DNA of 64,000 nucleotides from Variovorax paradoxus. GTDB taxonomy: Bacteria > Pseudomonadota > Gammaproteobacteria > Burkholderiales > Burkholderiaceae_C. Where the stretch lies: contig NZ_JAGGNW010000009.1 of assembly GCF_018614875.1 (NCBI RefSeq), positions 62,001 to 126,000 of the forward strand. Direction: 5' to 3'. This document shows, piece after piece, positions 33,794 through 42,418 of this stretch (positions are counted from its first letter, which is position 1; each line of letters begins with the position of its first letter). A program made the position numbers and the translations under genes. The notes below the pieces were generated by a model. It saw only the letters and a program-made list of their open reading frames with translations, was not told the origin of the DNA and ran no database searches.

Positions 33794-34974
33794 GGCCTTC
33801 GCGCGGCCTTGCGCCTGCCGTTGGCCTTGTGTTCCTCGCGCTGTTCGCGCGCCTGGGTTTGCCGATGCATCCGCAGAAAGGCGAGCAGCCGCTGTTCCGC
33901 GGCGTGGAGCCCGCGCGTCTTGCGGGCCGCGGTGCGGGCCGACATCTTTCGCAGCAGCTCCGACGCGGGGTCTTCTTGGTCGCCCGCGAGCGCGCTGCCC
34001 AGCGCCAGCACAGCCGGGTGCACGTAGGCCTTCTTGCACACCGCGGGCGTGTTGCCCAGCTGCTTGGCCACGGCGGCGAGGATCTCCTTGGCGCTGTAGC
34101 GGCTGCCATCGGCGGCCGTGCGGCCCGGTTCGCAGGCCAGCCGGGTGAGCTCCAGCGCCTGCACCGTGCCATGCCAGGTCCGGAAGTCCTTTGCCGTGAA
34201 GCGCTCGCCCTGCACGGCTTCGGCAAGGTAGTCGTTCACATCGGTAGATGACACGCTTCGGAGTTCTCCGTCTTCCTGCTGGTACTGGAAAAGCGCCTGG
34301 CCGGGCAGCTGCTGGCAGCGGCGCACCACCTTCGCCACGCGCGGATCGTCCAGCCGGGCTTCGTGCATCACGCCGCTCTTGCCCCTGAAGCGCAGCCGCA
34401 GCGCCGCCCCCTGCACGGCCGCATGCCGGTTGCGCAGGGTGGTGAGGCCGAAGGAGCCGTTGCTGTTCGCGTACTCCTCGTTGCCCACGCGCAGCAGCGT
34501 GGTGTCGAGCAGGCGCACCAGCGCCGCCAGCACCTGCTGGCGCCCGGGCGCCGCTGTGGCCGCGCCTTCCTGCAGGTCGCGCGCCACGCGGGCGCGGATG
34601 CGCGGCAGCGCGAGCCCGAAGGCCTCGAGGCGCTCGAACTTGGTCTCGTCCTGAAAAAGCCGCCAGTCGGGGTGGTAACGGTACTGCTTGCGTCCGCGCG
34701 CATCGATGCCGGTGGCCTGGAGATGGCCGTTGGGCAGGGGGCAGATCCAGACCTGCGTGTAGGCCGGTGGAACCGCCAGCATGCGGATGCGCGAGAGCTC
34801 GTCCGTATCGCGCACCCATCGGCCCTCAGCATCGCGGTAGCGAAAGTGGTCGCCATGCTTCAGGCGCCGGATGCCCGGCATGTCGGGGTTCACGTAGACC
34901 AGGCCATCGGCGATCGGCGCGGCCGTCGGTGCCGGTTTCGAAGGCGGTGAAGTCGATCTGGAGCGAGCCGGCAT
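33739..34974 (-). CDS. DNA topoisomerase IB (poxvirus type)
   Basis: This 411-residue enzyme relaxes supercoils by single-strand cleavage. N-terminal GIRRLKHGDHFRYRDAEGRWV and IRMLAVPPAYTQVWICP blocks are followed by LRVGNEEYANSNGSFGLTTLRNRH, DFRTWHGT and the active-site Tyr317 in KKAYVHP. The basic tail past residue 360 is unconserved. The ATG at 34974 is chosen because conserved sequence begins soon after it. Bacterial TopIB genes are accessory and their role is unclear. Confidence 0.88.
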   Translation of the reverse strand: MPARSRSTSPPSKPAPTAAPIADGLVYVNPDMPGIRRLKHGDHFRYRDAEGRWVRDTDELSRIRMLAVPPAYTQVWICPLPNGHLQATGIDARGRKQYRYHPDWRLFQDETKFERLEAFGLALPRIRARVARDLQEGAATAAPGRQQVLAALVRLLDTTLLRVGNEEYANSNGSFGLTTLRNRHAAVQGAALRLRFRGKSGVMHEARLDDPRVAKVVRRCQQLPGQALFQYQQEDGELRSVSSTDVNDYLAEAVQGERFTAKDFRTWHGTVQALELTRLACEPGRTAADGSRYSAKEILAAVAKQLGNTPAVCKKAYVHPAVLALGSALAGDQEDPASELLRKMSARTAARKTRGLHAAEQRLLAFLRMHRQTQAREQREEHKANGRRKAARRPQPGASGKRTLSRSSATV

Positions 34975-35094
34975 GGGGTTTGCGTGGTGACGGTACCCAG
35001 AGCTTGTGCCTGCGCCGACAATCGCCGCCTGTAGGACGCCGCAATCGCCGCTGGTGCGATGGAGGCTCTTTGTTTTTCCTGGAGTCCAAAAGAA

Positions 35095-36168
35095 ATGATG
35101 TTTTTCCATCGGCCGTTTTCGTCCTCCGGCGCGCGCTGGTCTTCGTGGCTTTCGGCCTGCGGCGCGGTGCTGCTTGTCGCGGCCTGCGCTTCGCCGACTC
35201 CGCCGGTGCCGGCTGCGCGCACTGCGGCCGCCACTGCCGCGCCCGTCAAGGTGAAGGTCTTCGTCGCAGCCATGTTCGAAATCGGCCGGAACAGCGGCGA
35301 CCGGGCCGGCGAGTTCCAGCACTGGTACGAGCGCTACTGGAAAGGCGCAACGCCGATGGCCGTGCCCGGCGCGCTGCAGCCGGTGTACTGCAACACCGAC
35401 GGTGTGTGCGGCGCGGTGCTCGGCATGGGCAAGGTCAACTCATCGTCGTCGATGCAGGCCATCCTGTTGAACCCGCAGTTCGATTTTTCGCAGGCCTACT
35501 ACGTGATTTCCGGCGTGGCCGGCACGCCGCCCGCGCGCGGCACCATCGGCGAAGTGAGCTGGGCCACCTGGCTCGTGGACTACGACCTCGGCCACCGCTG
35601 GGCGCCCGAGGAGAACAAGCCCGGCGAACCCACCTTCATGCCGCGCAAGGGCTACGAGGAATATCGCCGCTTCAAGCTCAACCCCGAGCTCGTGGGCTGG
35701 GCCATGAAGCTCTCGGCCGACACGCCGCTCAAGGATTCGGAGGGTGCGCGCAAGTACCGCCTGCGCTACCCCGACGCCGCCGCGCGGCGCGCACCCTTCG
35801 TGGGGACCGGCACCCACATGACCGGCGACACCTTCTTCCATGGCCCCGGCATGTCGAAGCAGGCGCAATACATCGCCAGGCTCTACGGCGCCGACGACTA
35901 CGTGATCACCGAAATGGAAGCTGCCGCCATCACGCTCGTGATCAAGCGCACCCACGGCACCGACCGCGTGATGAGCCTGCGCGGCGCCGTCAACTTCGAC
36001 CAGGGCAGCCCGAAGGAAAGCACGCTGCAGCACCTGGACCCGGCCCCGGGCGAGACGGCCGGCGGCTTTGCCGAGACGGTGGAGAACATCGCCCTGGTGG
36101 GCACGCGGGTGGTGGACCACATCGTCGCGAACTGGCCGCAGTGGCAGGCCGGCGTGCCGAAGCCCTGA
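35095..36168 (+). CDS. Purine nucleoside permease (NUP family) lipoprotein
   Basis: From the ATG at 35095 (GGAG upstream) the protein has 357 residues. A signal peptide with lipobox LVAAC near residue 31 suggests a lipoprotein. The mature part carries NUP-family blocks: VAAMFEIGRNSGDRAGEFQHWYERYW, GMGKVNSS, YYVISGVAGTPP, TWLVDYDLGHRW and a C-terminal DNIVAHW-like DHIVANWPQW. Yeast members are described as nucleoside permeases, but the fold resembles nucleoside phosphorylases, so the true role is uncertain. Confidence 0.85.
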   Translation: MMFFHRPFSSSGARWSSWLSACGAVLLVAACASPTPPVPAARTAAATAAPVKVKVFVAAMFEIGRNSGDRAGEFQHWYERYWKGATPMAVPGALQPVYCNTDGVCGAVLGMGKVNSSSSMQAILLNPQFDFSQAYYVISGVAGTPPARGTIGEVSWATWLVDYDLGHRWAPEENKPGEPTFMPRKGYEEYRRFKLNPELVGWAMKLSADTPLKDSEGARKYRLRYPDAAARRAPFVGTGTHMTGDTFFHGPGMSKQAQYIARLYGADDYVITEMEAAAITLVIKRTHGTDRVMSLRGAVNFDQGSPKESTLQHLDPAPGETAGGFAETVENIALVGTRVVDHIVANWPQWQAGVPKP

Positions 36169-36177
36169 GCGGGTTGA

Positions 36178-36876
36178 TCAGGGCCGCACCGGTTGCAGAT
36201 GCCACGTCACATTGAAATCGAACGGCGTCCATCGGCTCACCGTGACGCCCGCGCGCCGCAGGCCGCGGCCGGTCCAGGTGTTGCAGGTCTCGAAGAGGTG
36301 GTAGCCGCCTTCGGCTTCGTAGAAGGCGTCGTCGTTGCCGTAGTGCGCGCCGGCGATGGGTGTCGCGCGGCCCGAGGGCAGGGTGGCGCGCACGAAGCCC
36401 GCGAGCTGCGCGTACTGCGCCTGCGAGAGCGGCAGGTGGAAAGCGTTGTTGCGCAACGAGGCGCGACGGAGGTAGGTCACGTGCAGCAGCGCGCGGTTGC
36501 CGCCGAGCACGGCGCCGAAGGCGCGCGATGCCGTGAGGTCGGCCCAGGTGGGCGTGTGCAGGTAGAACTCGCGGTCTCCCCAGCCGATGGCGATGAACTC
36601 GGCATCGGGCGGCACGGCCCTGAAGTGCGCGAACGGAAAGAGCTGCTGCCAGTCGATGGCCGCCGAGCGGATCGGAAACACCAGGTCGGTATGAATGCCG
36701 TTGCTTAGCACCCAGGCCTCGATGGCGGGCGGCTCCGCAGGCGCCTGTGCCGCCGGTGGTCCGGCATTGGCTGGCCAGAACATCAGCGCGCAGGCCACGC
36801 CCACATACAGCCCTGCCGCCATCGTGAATCCCAGCAGCGTTGTGAATGCGATGCGCCGGAGCCAGCGTTTCGTCAC
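36178..36876 (-). CDS. DUF2459 (TIGR02117) membrane-anchored protein
   Basis: This 232-residue protein starts at GTG 36876. It has one N-terminal membrane segment (about residues 8-32) and conserved blocks VLSNGIHTDLVFP, FIAIGWGDREFYLHTPTW, ATPIAGAHYGNDDAFYEAEGGYH and FETCNTWTGRGLRRAGV. A Cys-His arrangement suggests an NlpC-like hydrolase fold, but no activity is known. It follows dinB after 13 bases and may share its transcript. Confidence 0.82.
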   Translation of the reverse strand: MTKRWLRRIAFTTLLGFTMAAGLYVGVACALMFWPANAGPPAAQAPAEPPAIEAWVLSNGIHTDLVFPIRSAAIDWQQLFPFAHFRAVPPDAEFIAIGWGDREFYLHTPTWADLTASRAFGAVLGGNRALLHVTYLRRASLRNNAFHLPLSQAQYAQLAGFVRATLPSGRATPIAGAHYGNDDAFYEAEGGYHLFETCNTWTGRGLRRAGVTVSRWTPFDFNVTWHLQPVRP

Positions 36877-36889
36877 GGCTTCAGAAGCT

Positions 36890-38140
36890 TCAGAAGAGCG
36901 ATGCGGTGGCCGAGGCCGCCTCCGCGGATGCGCGCGAGGCCTGGCCGCCCGCGGCCGGCGCCGTCGCCTCGGGGCTACCCGCCTTCGCAAGCGCGCCGAC
37001 ACGCACGCCCAGCAGGCGCAACGGCCGTTCGAGCGGCACGCGCTTCAGGCACAGCCCGCCGACCTGGCGGATGGTCTTGCCGTCGGCGGTGTGGCGCTCG
37101 ATGGTCTGGTCGCGCGTGGCGATCTTGAAATCGTCGTAGCGCAGCTTGATGCCGATGGTCTTGCCCACGTAGCCCTTGCGCTGCAGGTCTTCGGCCAGCT
37201 TCTCGCACAGGTGGGTGAAGATCGCGCCCAGTTCGGCGCGGTCGCGCACCGCATGCAGGTCGCGGTCGAAGGTGGTCTCGCGGCTCATCGACACGGGCTC
37301 GCTCTCGGTCACCACCGGCCGGTCGTCGCGGCCCCAGGCCACCTCGTGCATCCAGGCGCCCGTGGACTTGCCGAAATTCTGGATCAGCCAGTCGCGCTCG
37401 CGCGCCGCGAGCTCGCCCACGGTCTCGATGCCGAAGCGCTTGAGTTTCTCGTCGGCCTTGGGCCCGATGCCGTTCACCTTGCGGCAGGGCAGCGGCCATA
37501 TGCGGGTCTGCAGGTCGGCCTCGTAGAGGACCGAGATGCCGTTGGGCTTGTTGAACTCGCTCGCCATCTTGGCGATGAGCTTGTTGGGCGCCACGCCGAT
37601 GGAGCAGGTGAGGCCGGTGGCGTCGAGGATGGCCTTCTGGATCAGCCGCGCCAGCGAGCGCCCGCCCTCGCGCTGGCCGCCGGGCACGTCGGTGAAGTCG
37701 ATGTAGACCTCGTCCACGCCGCGGTCTTCCATCAGCGGCGCGATCTCGGTGACGACCTGCTTGAAGGTGCGCGAGTACTTGCGGATCTCGTCGAAGTCCA
37801 CCGGCAGGATGATGGCCTGCGGGCACAGCTTGGCGGCCTTCATGAGCCCCATGGCCGAGCCCACGCCGAACTGCCGCGCCGGGTAGGTGGCGGTGGTGAT
37901 CACGCCGCGGCCCGCGTAGTCCTTCAGCCGCGGAAAGGCCGCCACCGGAATGTCGGCCAGCGTGCCGCCCTCGGGCACATGGCGGATCGCCTCGTCGGCG
38001 CTGCGCCGGCCGCCGCCGATCACCACCGGCAGGCCCTTGAGCTGCGGGTAGCGCAGCAGTTCGACCGACGCGAAGAAGGCGTCCATGTCGAGATGGGCGA
38101 TGCGGCGGATCGGGGGCGTTGGAACGGTCGGGGAACTCAC
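36890..38140 (-). CDS. dinB: DNA polymerase IV
   Basis: This 416-residue Y-family polymerase does translesion synthesis. The palm motifs are HLDMDAFFASVE, VDEVYIDFTDV and SIGVAPNKLIAKMASEFNKPNG, with the catalytic Asp and Asp-Glu pairs intact. The little-finger domain follows, and the C-terminus is an Ala-rich tail ending in SLF, which may serve as a beta-clamp contact. GTG 38140 is the probable start; upstream extension of the frame has no support. Confidence 0.92.
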   Translation of the reverse strand: MSSPTVPTPPIRRIAHLDMDAFFASVELLRYPQLKGLPVVIGGGRRSADEAIRHVPEGGTLADIPVAAFPRLKDYAGRGVITTATYPARQFGVGSAMGLMKAAKLCPQAIILPVDFDEIRKYSRTFKQVVTEIAPLMEDRGVDEVYIDFTDVPGGQREGGRSLARLIQKAILDATGLTCSIGVAPNKLIAKMASEFNKPNGISVLYEADLQTRIWPLPCRKVNGIGPKADEKLKRFGIETVGELAARERDWLIQNFGKSTGAWMHEVAWGRDDRPVVTESEPVSMSRETTFDRDLHAVRDRAELGAIFTHLCEKLAEDLQRKGYVGKTIGIKLRYDDFKIATRDQTIERHTADGKTIRQVGGLCLKRVPLERPLRLLGVRVGALAKAGSPEATAPAAGGQASRASAEAASATASLF

Positions 38141-38261
38141 GGCTGCGATTGTCTCGCGGCCGGGCCGTGTCTGCCCGCGGTGCGCCTGCATGCCAGAATG
38201 CGGCCGAACTGCGGTTTGACCGTCCGACGGCATGGGAAGCATGGCAAGGAAAGGATCTGGC

Positions 38262-39107
38262 ATGGATGACGAAGTCGAAGGCTTGAGCGTCGCGCTGACG
38301 CCGGTGCAGATGGCCGCGGTTCTGGGCGGGCAGGACGTGCCCGAATCCGCGAGCCTGAGCAATCGGCTCTGGGGTACCGTGGGGCTGGTGGGCGGCGTGG
38401 TGGAACTGCTGGGCGCCGGCGTGCTCTGCGTCGCACCCGAACCCACGATGGTGACCAAGGCCGGCTGCGTGGTGCTCGGCGTCCACGGCTTCGACACGCT
38501 CGCGACCTCTGGCCGCCAGGTCTGGACCGGCACCCCGCAGCGCACGGCCACCGCCGTCACCGCCAGCTCGGCGGCCGAGGCGCTGGGCACCTCGCGCGAA
38601 ACGGCCGACGGCATCGGCCTTGCGGTGGATGTGGCGGTGCCGCTGGTCGTGGCAAGCGGGCTCGTCGCCTCGCGCGTGATCGCGGTGCGCGCGAGCCGCC
38701 TTCGCCTGGAACCGATCCGGCTGGCCGAGCACGAGGCGGTGGCGGGTACCAAGGCAGGCGGCCACACGATCGCCTTGCACGTGGGCAAGACGCCGGCCGA
38801 ACTCTTTCAGCGGTTGGGGACGAAACCGTCGCTGTTGGATGTGTCGTCGTTCCACAATCTCGACATCGCGGAGCGCGCCATCACGGCCACCTTTCGCGCC
38901 AACGCCTCGGCCATCAGGGCTTGGTCGCGCACGGCGGCCGTGGGCTCGAAGCCGGTGCGCTTCGAGCACGATTTCGGCAGCATCGTCGGTATCGGTGTCG
39001 TGCGCGGCAGCAACGCGGTGAACCAGCTCAGCCGCGTGCGCGTGATCCTCAACATGAGGGCCTATAACGGCAAGCCGTTCTACATCCTCACGGCCCACCC
39101 GATCTGA
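38262..39107 (+). CDS. Polymorphic toxin with C-terminal RNase A-like domain
   Basis: This 281-residue protein is a probable interbacterial RNase effector. Residues 30-145 are hydrophobic with two or three helices (WGTVGLVGGVVELLGAGVLC, VDVAVPLVVASGLVASRVI), a module seen before several toxin tips. Residues 166-281 match the CdiA-CT RNase A-like domain: GGHTIALHVGKT, SSFHNLDIAERAI, the SIVGIGVVRGS block and a final YILTAHP. Where the CdiA-type active site has Thr-x-Tyr, here it is Thr277-x-His279. The ATG at 38262 has AAAGGA upstream. The immunity gene follows after 11 bases. No secretion apparatus genes are in the window. Confidence 0.78.
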   Translation: MDDEVEGLSVALTPVQMAAVLGGQDVPESASLSNRLWGTVGLVGGVVELLGAGVLCVAPEPTMVTKAGCVVLGVHGFDTLATSGRQVWTGTPQRTATAVTASSAAEALGTSRETADGIGLAVDVAVPLVVASGLVASRVIAVRASRLRLEPIRLAEHEAVAGTKAGGHTIALHVGKTPAELFQRLGTKPSLLDVSSFHNLDIAERAITATFRANASAIRAWSRTAAVGSKPVRFEHDFGSIVGIGVVRGSNAVNQLSRVRVILNMRAYNGKPFYILTAHPI

Positions 39108-39118
39108 GGCGCCCGCCA

Positions 39119-39427
39119 ATGACGACATCGCCGCGCTACAACCTGCTGGCCGACCTGACCGGCATCTACTTCGGCCAGGACGCCGACATCCTCTTCGGCG
39201 AAACGGCCGACGCCATCATGGCGAGCCTGCGCGAGACCTGGACCGCCGACGAGGTGCAGGCGCTGCGCACGCAGATTGTCGATTTCATGAACGCGCACCC
39301 CGATCCGGCAGAGCTCGAGCGCGTGTTCTCGCGGGACTTCCATCGCTCGTACCAGCCCGCGGAGTTCGGAGCGACGGCGGGGGAATTCCTCAGATCCGTG
39401 CTGCTGGCATTGCCGCTTCCGGCCTGA
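39119..39427 (+). CDS. CdiI-like immunity protein, cognate to the RNase toxin
   Basis: This 102-residue acidic, helical protein (NLLADLTGIYFGQDADILFGET, QIVDFMNAHPD) resembles contact-dependent inhibition immunity proteins that pair with RNase A-like toxins. It lies 11 bases after the toxin stop, with GAGGCG before its ATG. A diverged copy is at 40096-40374. It should bind and block the toxin in the cytoplasm. Confidence 0.75.
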   Translation: MTTSPRYNLLADLTGIYFGQDADILFGETADAIMASLRETWTADEVQALRTQIVDFMNAHPDPAELERVFSRDFHRSYQPAEFGATAGEFLRSVLLALPLPA

Positions 39428-40049
39428 GGGGCGCGCTCCACACGTCGCACCCCAGCGCACCAGCCAGATGGGCGACCAGCCCGTCGGTGCGGGCTTTCAG
39501 CGAGACGAGCTGGCCCGCCAGCGCGGCCTGGGGGAGCGCGACCACGGTCTGCGCCGCCTCGTCGGCGCCGGGTTCGCCGTCACCGTCGGGGTTGCCGTGG
39601 CGGATGTAGATCAGCGTGCCGCTCATACCCAGTTCGATTTCCCATCCCTGGTCGATGTCGTGAAAGCCCTGCCCTGGCGCCATGTTGGACAGGGCCGTCA
39701 GCACCGGTTCGATCTCCGACAGCGTGTCGTACCAGGGAAAGGGAATGCCGATGTCTTGCTCGCTGTTCCAGAGCCACAGGCGCATCCAGAAGTGATGGCG
39801 GACCTGCCCGAAGCGAAGGCCGTGCTTGTGCGCCAACTGCATCACCCGTGCGTAGTACGCGGCAAGTTCCGCCTCATGCCCGATGGCCTCCGAGGTACGC
39901 ACCCACAAACGCGAGGCGCGCGGGAATTCCGGCAGTGCGAGCGGCTCGGGCGGCTGGCCCGGCACGGGTTGGAATGCGTCCTGCAAACAAAATGCGATCT
40001 CGGCCTCCAGCGAGTCGATCGGCTTGGCATGGGCGAACCAGGGTTCCAC
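39390..40049 (-). CDS. Unknown protein between two immunity genes
   Basis: This 219-residue soluble protein starts at GTG 40049, preceded by AGGAG. It is Trp/His-rich in the middle (RHHFWMRLWLWNSEQDIG, FPWYDTLSEIEPVLTALS) and has a strand-rich segment GWEIELGMSGTLIYIRHGNPDGD. I do not recognise a family. It lies on the opposite strand between the two CdiI-like genes and overlaps the 3' end of the first by 38 bases. A toxin-immunity association is inferred from position only. Confidence 0.55.
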   Translation of the reverse strand: MEPWFAHAKPIDSLEAEIAFCLQDAFQPVPGQPPEPLALPEFPRASRLWVRTSEAIGHEAELAAYYARVMQLAHKHGLRFGQVRHHFWMRLWLWNSEQDIGIPFPWYDTLSEIEPVLTALSNMAPGQGFHDIDQGWEIELGMSGTLIYIRHGNPDGDGEPGADEAAQTVVALPQAALAGQLVSLKARTDGLVAHLAGALGCDVWSAPLRPEAAMPAARI

Positions 40050-40095
40050 TTGTGCGCTCCTCTGAATGATCGAGCGTACGATGTGTTGGCTCGCC

Positions 40096-40374
40096 ATGAA
40101 TCGATACGAACTTATCGAGAACCTCACCGAGGTCTACTTCAGCCAGGATTACGATTATTTCGGCGAGACCGGTGCCGAAGTCATGGCCGAATACCGGAAG
40201 GCCTGCACGCCCGCCGAACTTGAGGCGTTGCGCGTCGAGATCGTCGATTTCATGCGCTCGCACCCGGACCTGGAAACCGACTTCCCGCGCCGGTTCGAGC
40301 GCCCCGCCCAGCCGGAAGACTTCGGATCCACCATACGCGAATTCCTGGAAAGCGTGCTTGCCGCATTGAAATAG
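40096..40374 (+). CDS. Second CdiI-like immunity protein (orphan)
   Basis: This 92-residue protein aligns over its whole length with the immunity protein at 39119-39427: NLTEVYFSQDYDYFGETGAEVMAEYR, VEIVDFMRSHPDLE and FGSTIREFLESVLAALK. There is no toxin domain before it, so it is an orphan that may protect against a related toxin of other strains. The divergent GTG of the unknown gene lies 46 bases away. Confidence 0.7.
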   Translation: MNRYELIENLTEVYFSQDYDYFGETGAEVMAEYRKACTPAELEALRVEIVDFMRSHPDLETDFPRRFERPAQPEDFGSTIREFLESVLAALK

Positions 40375-40513
40375 CAGGGGCGCCCCATCCGATTGTCTCG
40401 GTGCGCGGCACGCTCCTCTGAATGGGGGGGCCGGCGGAGGCGAATCTTCCTCACGATGCGGGGCATTGTGACAAGGCTTGCCTGTTGCGCCCGCTGGGGC
40501 CATCATCCGCGGC

Positions 40514-41074
40514 ATGCAAACCGTCGCTTCCATCCTGTGGCGCAGGCTCGATGCACCGGGCCATGACGCCTGCCGGCTCGAGCGCAACGCAAGCGCGTGG
40601 CAGCTCGACGGCGCCGCCGTGTTCCGCCTCGACGACGGCCGCATCGGCCAGCTGCACTACCGCGTGCGCTGCGACCTGCACTGGCACACGCAGTGGGGCA
40701 CGGTGCGCGGCTGGCTGGGCGGCAGCGCCATCGACCTGGCCATTGCCCGCGATGCGCGCGGCCACTGGAAACTCAACGACGAGGCGGTGCCCGACCTGTC
40801 GCATTGCACCGACCTCGACCTGGGCTTCACGCCCGCCACCAACCTGCTGCAGCTGCGCCGGCTCAACCTGGCAAAGGGCGAGGGCGCCGACGCGCCGGCC
40901 GCCTGGGTCGATCTGGACGGCGGCGTGCTCAGCGAACTGATGCAGCGCTACGAGCGAACCGCGGACGACGCCTACGCCTACGAAGCCAGGCGCTTCGACT
41001 ACGCGGCAACGCTGCGCGTCACGCCCGAGAGTTTCGTGCACGACTACCCCCGCCTCTGGACCGCCGACGCGTAA
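40514..41074 (+). CDS. Putative glycolipid-binding protein (DUF1089)
   Basis: This 186-residue protein begins SILWRRLDAPGHDACRLER, then carries YRVRCDLHWHTQWGTVRGWL, LDLGFTPATNLLQLRRLNL and a terminal RFDYAATLRVTPESFVHDYPRLW. This is the pattern of the putative glycolipid-binding family (DUF1089), which has a lipoprotein-like beta-barrel but no signal peptide here. The true ligand is unknown. It stands alone next to the toxin locus. Confidence 0.82.
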   Translation: MQTVASILWRRLDAPGHDACRLERNASAWQLDGAAVFRLDDGRIGQLHYRVRCDLHWHTQWGTVRGWLGGSAIDLAIARDARGHWKLNDEAVPDLSHCTDLDLGFTPATNLLQLRRLNLAKGEGADAPAAWVDLDGGVLSELMQRYERTADDAYAYEARRFDYAATLRVTPESFVHDYPRLWTADA

Positions 41075-41111
41075 TTCGCTCGCCGAGTTGTCGGGCCGGC
41101 AAGAGGCGGGT

Positions 41112-42269
41112 CTAAAAAGTACCCGGCAGCAGGATGCCCGAATCCACGTTCTCGATGTCGGTGCGGCCGCAAAAGGCCATGGTGATGTCGAGTTCCTTGT
41201 GGATGATCTGCAGCGCGCGCGTCACGCCGGCTTGGCCGTAGGCGCCCAGGCCATAGAGAAAGCTGCGGCCGATGAGTGTGCCGCGGGCGCCGAGCGCGCG
41301 CGCCTTGAGCACGTCCTGGCCGCTGCGGATGCCGCCGTCCATCCACACCTCGATCTCGCGGCCCACGGCATCGACGATGGCGGGCAGCGCCGCGATGGAA
41401 GAGGGCGCGCCGTCGAGCTGGCGACCGCCATGGTTGGAGACGATGAGCGCGTCGGCGCCGCTGGAAGCGGCCAGGCGCGCGTCTTCCACGTCCATGATGC
41501 CCTTGAGGATCAGCTTGCCGCCCCAGCGCTTCTTGATCCATTCCACGTCGGCCCAGCTGAGCGCCGGGTCGAACTGCTCGGCCGTCCATGACGCCAGCGA
41601 CGACAGGTCCTTCACGCCCTTGGCATGGCCCGCGATGTTGCCGAAGGTGCGGCGTTTGGTGCCGAGCATGCCCAGGCACCAGTGCGGCTTGGTCGCCAGG
41701 TTGATCAGGTTGGCGAGGGTCGGCTTGGGCGGCGTCGAGAGGCCGTTCTTGATGTCCTTGTGGCGCTGGCCGAGGATCTGCAGGTCGAGCGTGAGCTGCA
41801 GCGCCGACACGTTTGCGGCGCGGGCGCGTTCGATCAGGCGTTCGATGAAGTCGCGGTCCTTCATCACATAGAGCTGGAACCAGAACGGATGCCGGCCGGT
41901 GTGCTCGGCAATGTCCTCGAGCGAGCAGATGCTCATGGTCGAGAGCGTGAACGGAATGCCGAAGTCCTTGGCCGCGCGCGCACCAAGAATTTCGCCGTCG
42001 GCATGCTGCATGCCGGTGAGGCCGGTGGGTGCAATGGCCACCGGCATCGCAACATCCTGGCCGATCATGGTGGAGCGCGTGGAGCGGCCTTCCATGTTCA
42101 CCGCCACGCGCTGGCGCAGCTTGATCCTCTGGAAGTCGCTCTCGTTGGCGCGGTAGGTGCTTTCGGTCCACGCGCCGGAATCGGCGTAGTCGTAGAACAT
42201 CTTCGGCACGCGCCGCTTGGCGATCACCCGCAGGTCTTCGATGCAGGTGATCTTGGAAAGGTCGGGCAC
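41112..42269 (-). CDS. FMN-dependent alpha-hydroxy acid oxidase/L-lactate dehydrogenase
   Basis: From the GTG at 42269 (AGGAGACC upstream) the protein has 385 residues; ATG 42329 is possible but lacks a ribosome site. It has the FMN beta/alpha-barrel motifs PVAIAPTGLTGM, QLYVMKDR, the Lys in LILKGIM, and the active site SNHGGRQLDGAPSS with catalytic His and Arg. The substrate, L-lactate or another 2-hydroxy acid, cannot be told. A LysR gene lies upstream on the same strand. Confidence 0.88.
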   Translation of the reverse strand: MPDLSKITCIEDLRVIAKRRVPKMFYDYADSGAWTESTYRANESDFQRIKLRQRVAVNMEGRSTRSTMIGQDVAMPVAIAPTGLTGMQHADGEILGARAAKDFGIPFTLSTMSICSLEDIAEHTGRHPFWFQLYVMKDRDFIERLIERARAANVSALQLTLDLQILGQRHKDIKNGLSTPPKPTLANLINLATKPHWCLGMLGTKRRTFGNIAGHAKGVKDLSSLASWTAEQFDPALSWADVEWIKKRWGGKLILKGIMDVEDARLAASSGADALIVSNHGGRQLDGAPSSIAALPAIVDAVGREIEVWMDGGIRSGQDVLKARALGARGTLIGRSFLYGLGAYGQAGVTRALQIIHKELDITMAFCGRTDIENVDSGILLPGTF

Positions 42270-42418
42270 GAGGCGGTCTCCTGTTGTCGGGTGTTCTGTT
42301 GTTCGTTCTTGCGGAAGGCCCGTCGTCATGGGCAGGCCCGCGGCGGCCCGAGTGTGATTCGCCCGGCCTTCGTCGGGCTGAAATTTGCCCGGGCCGCACC
42401 TGAAAAGAATTCAGCAGC

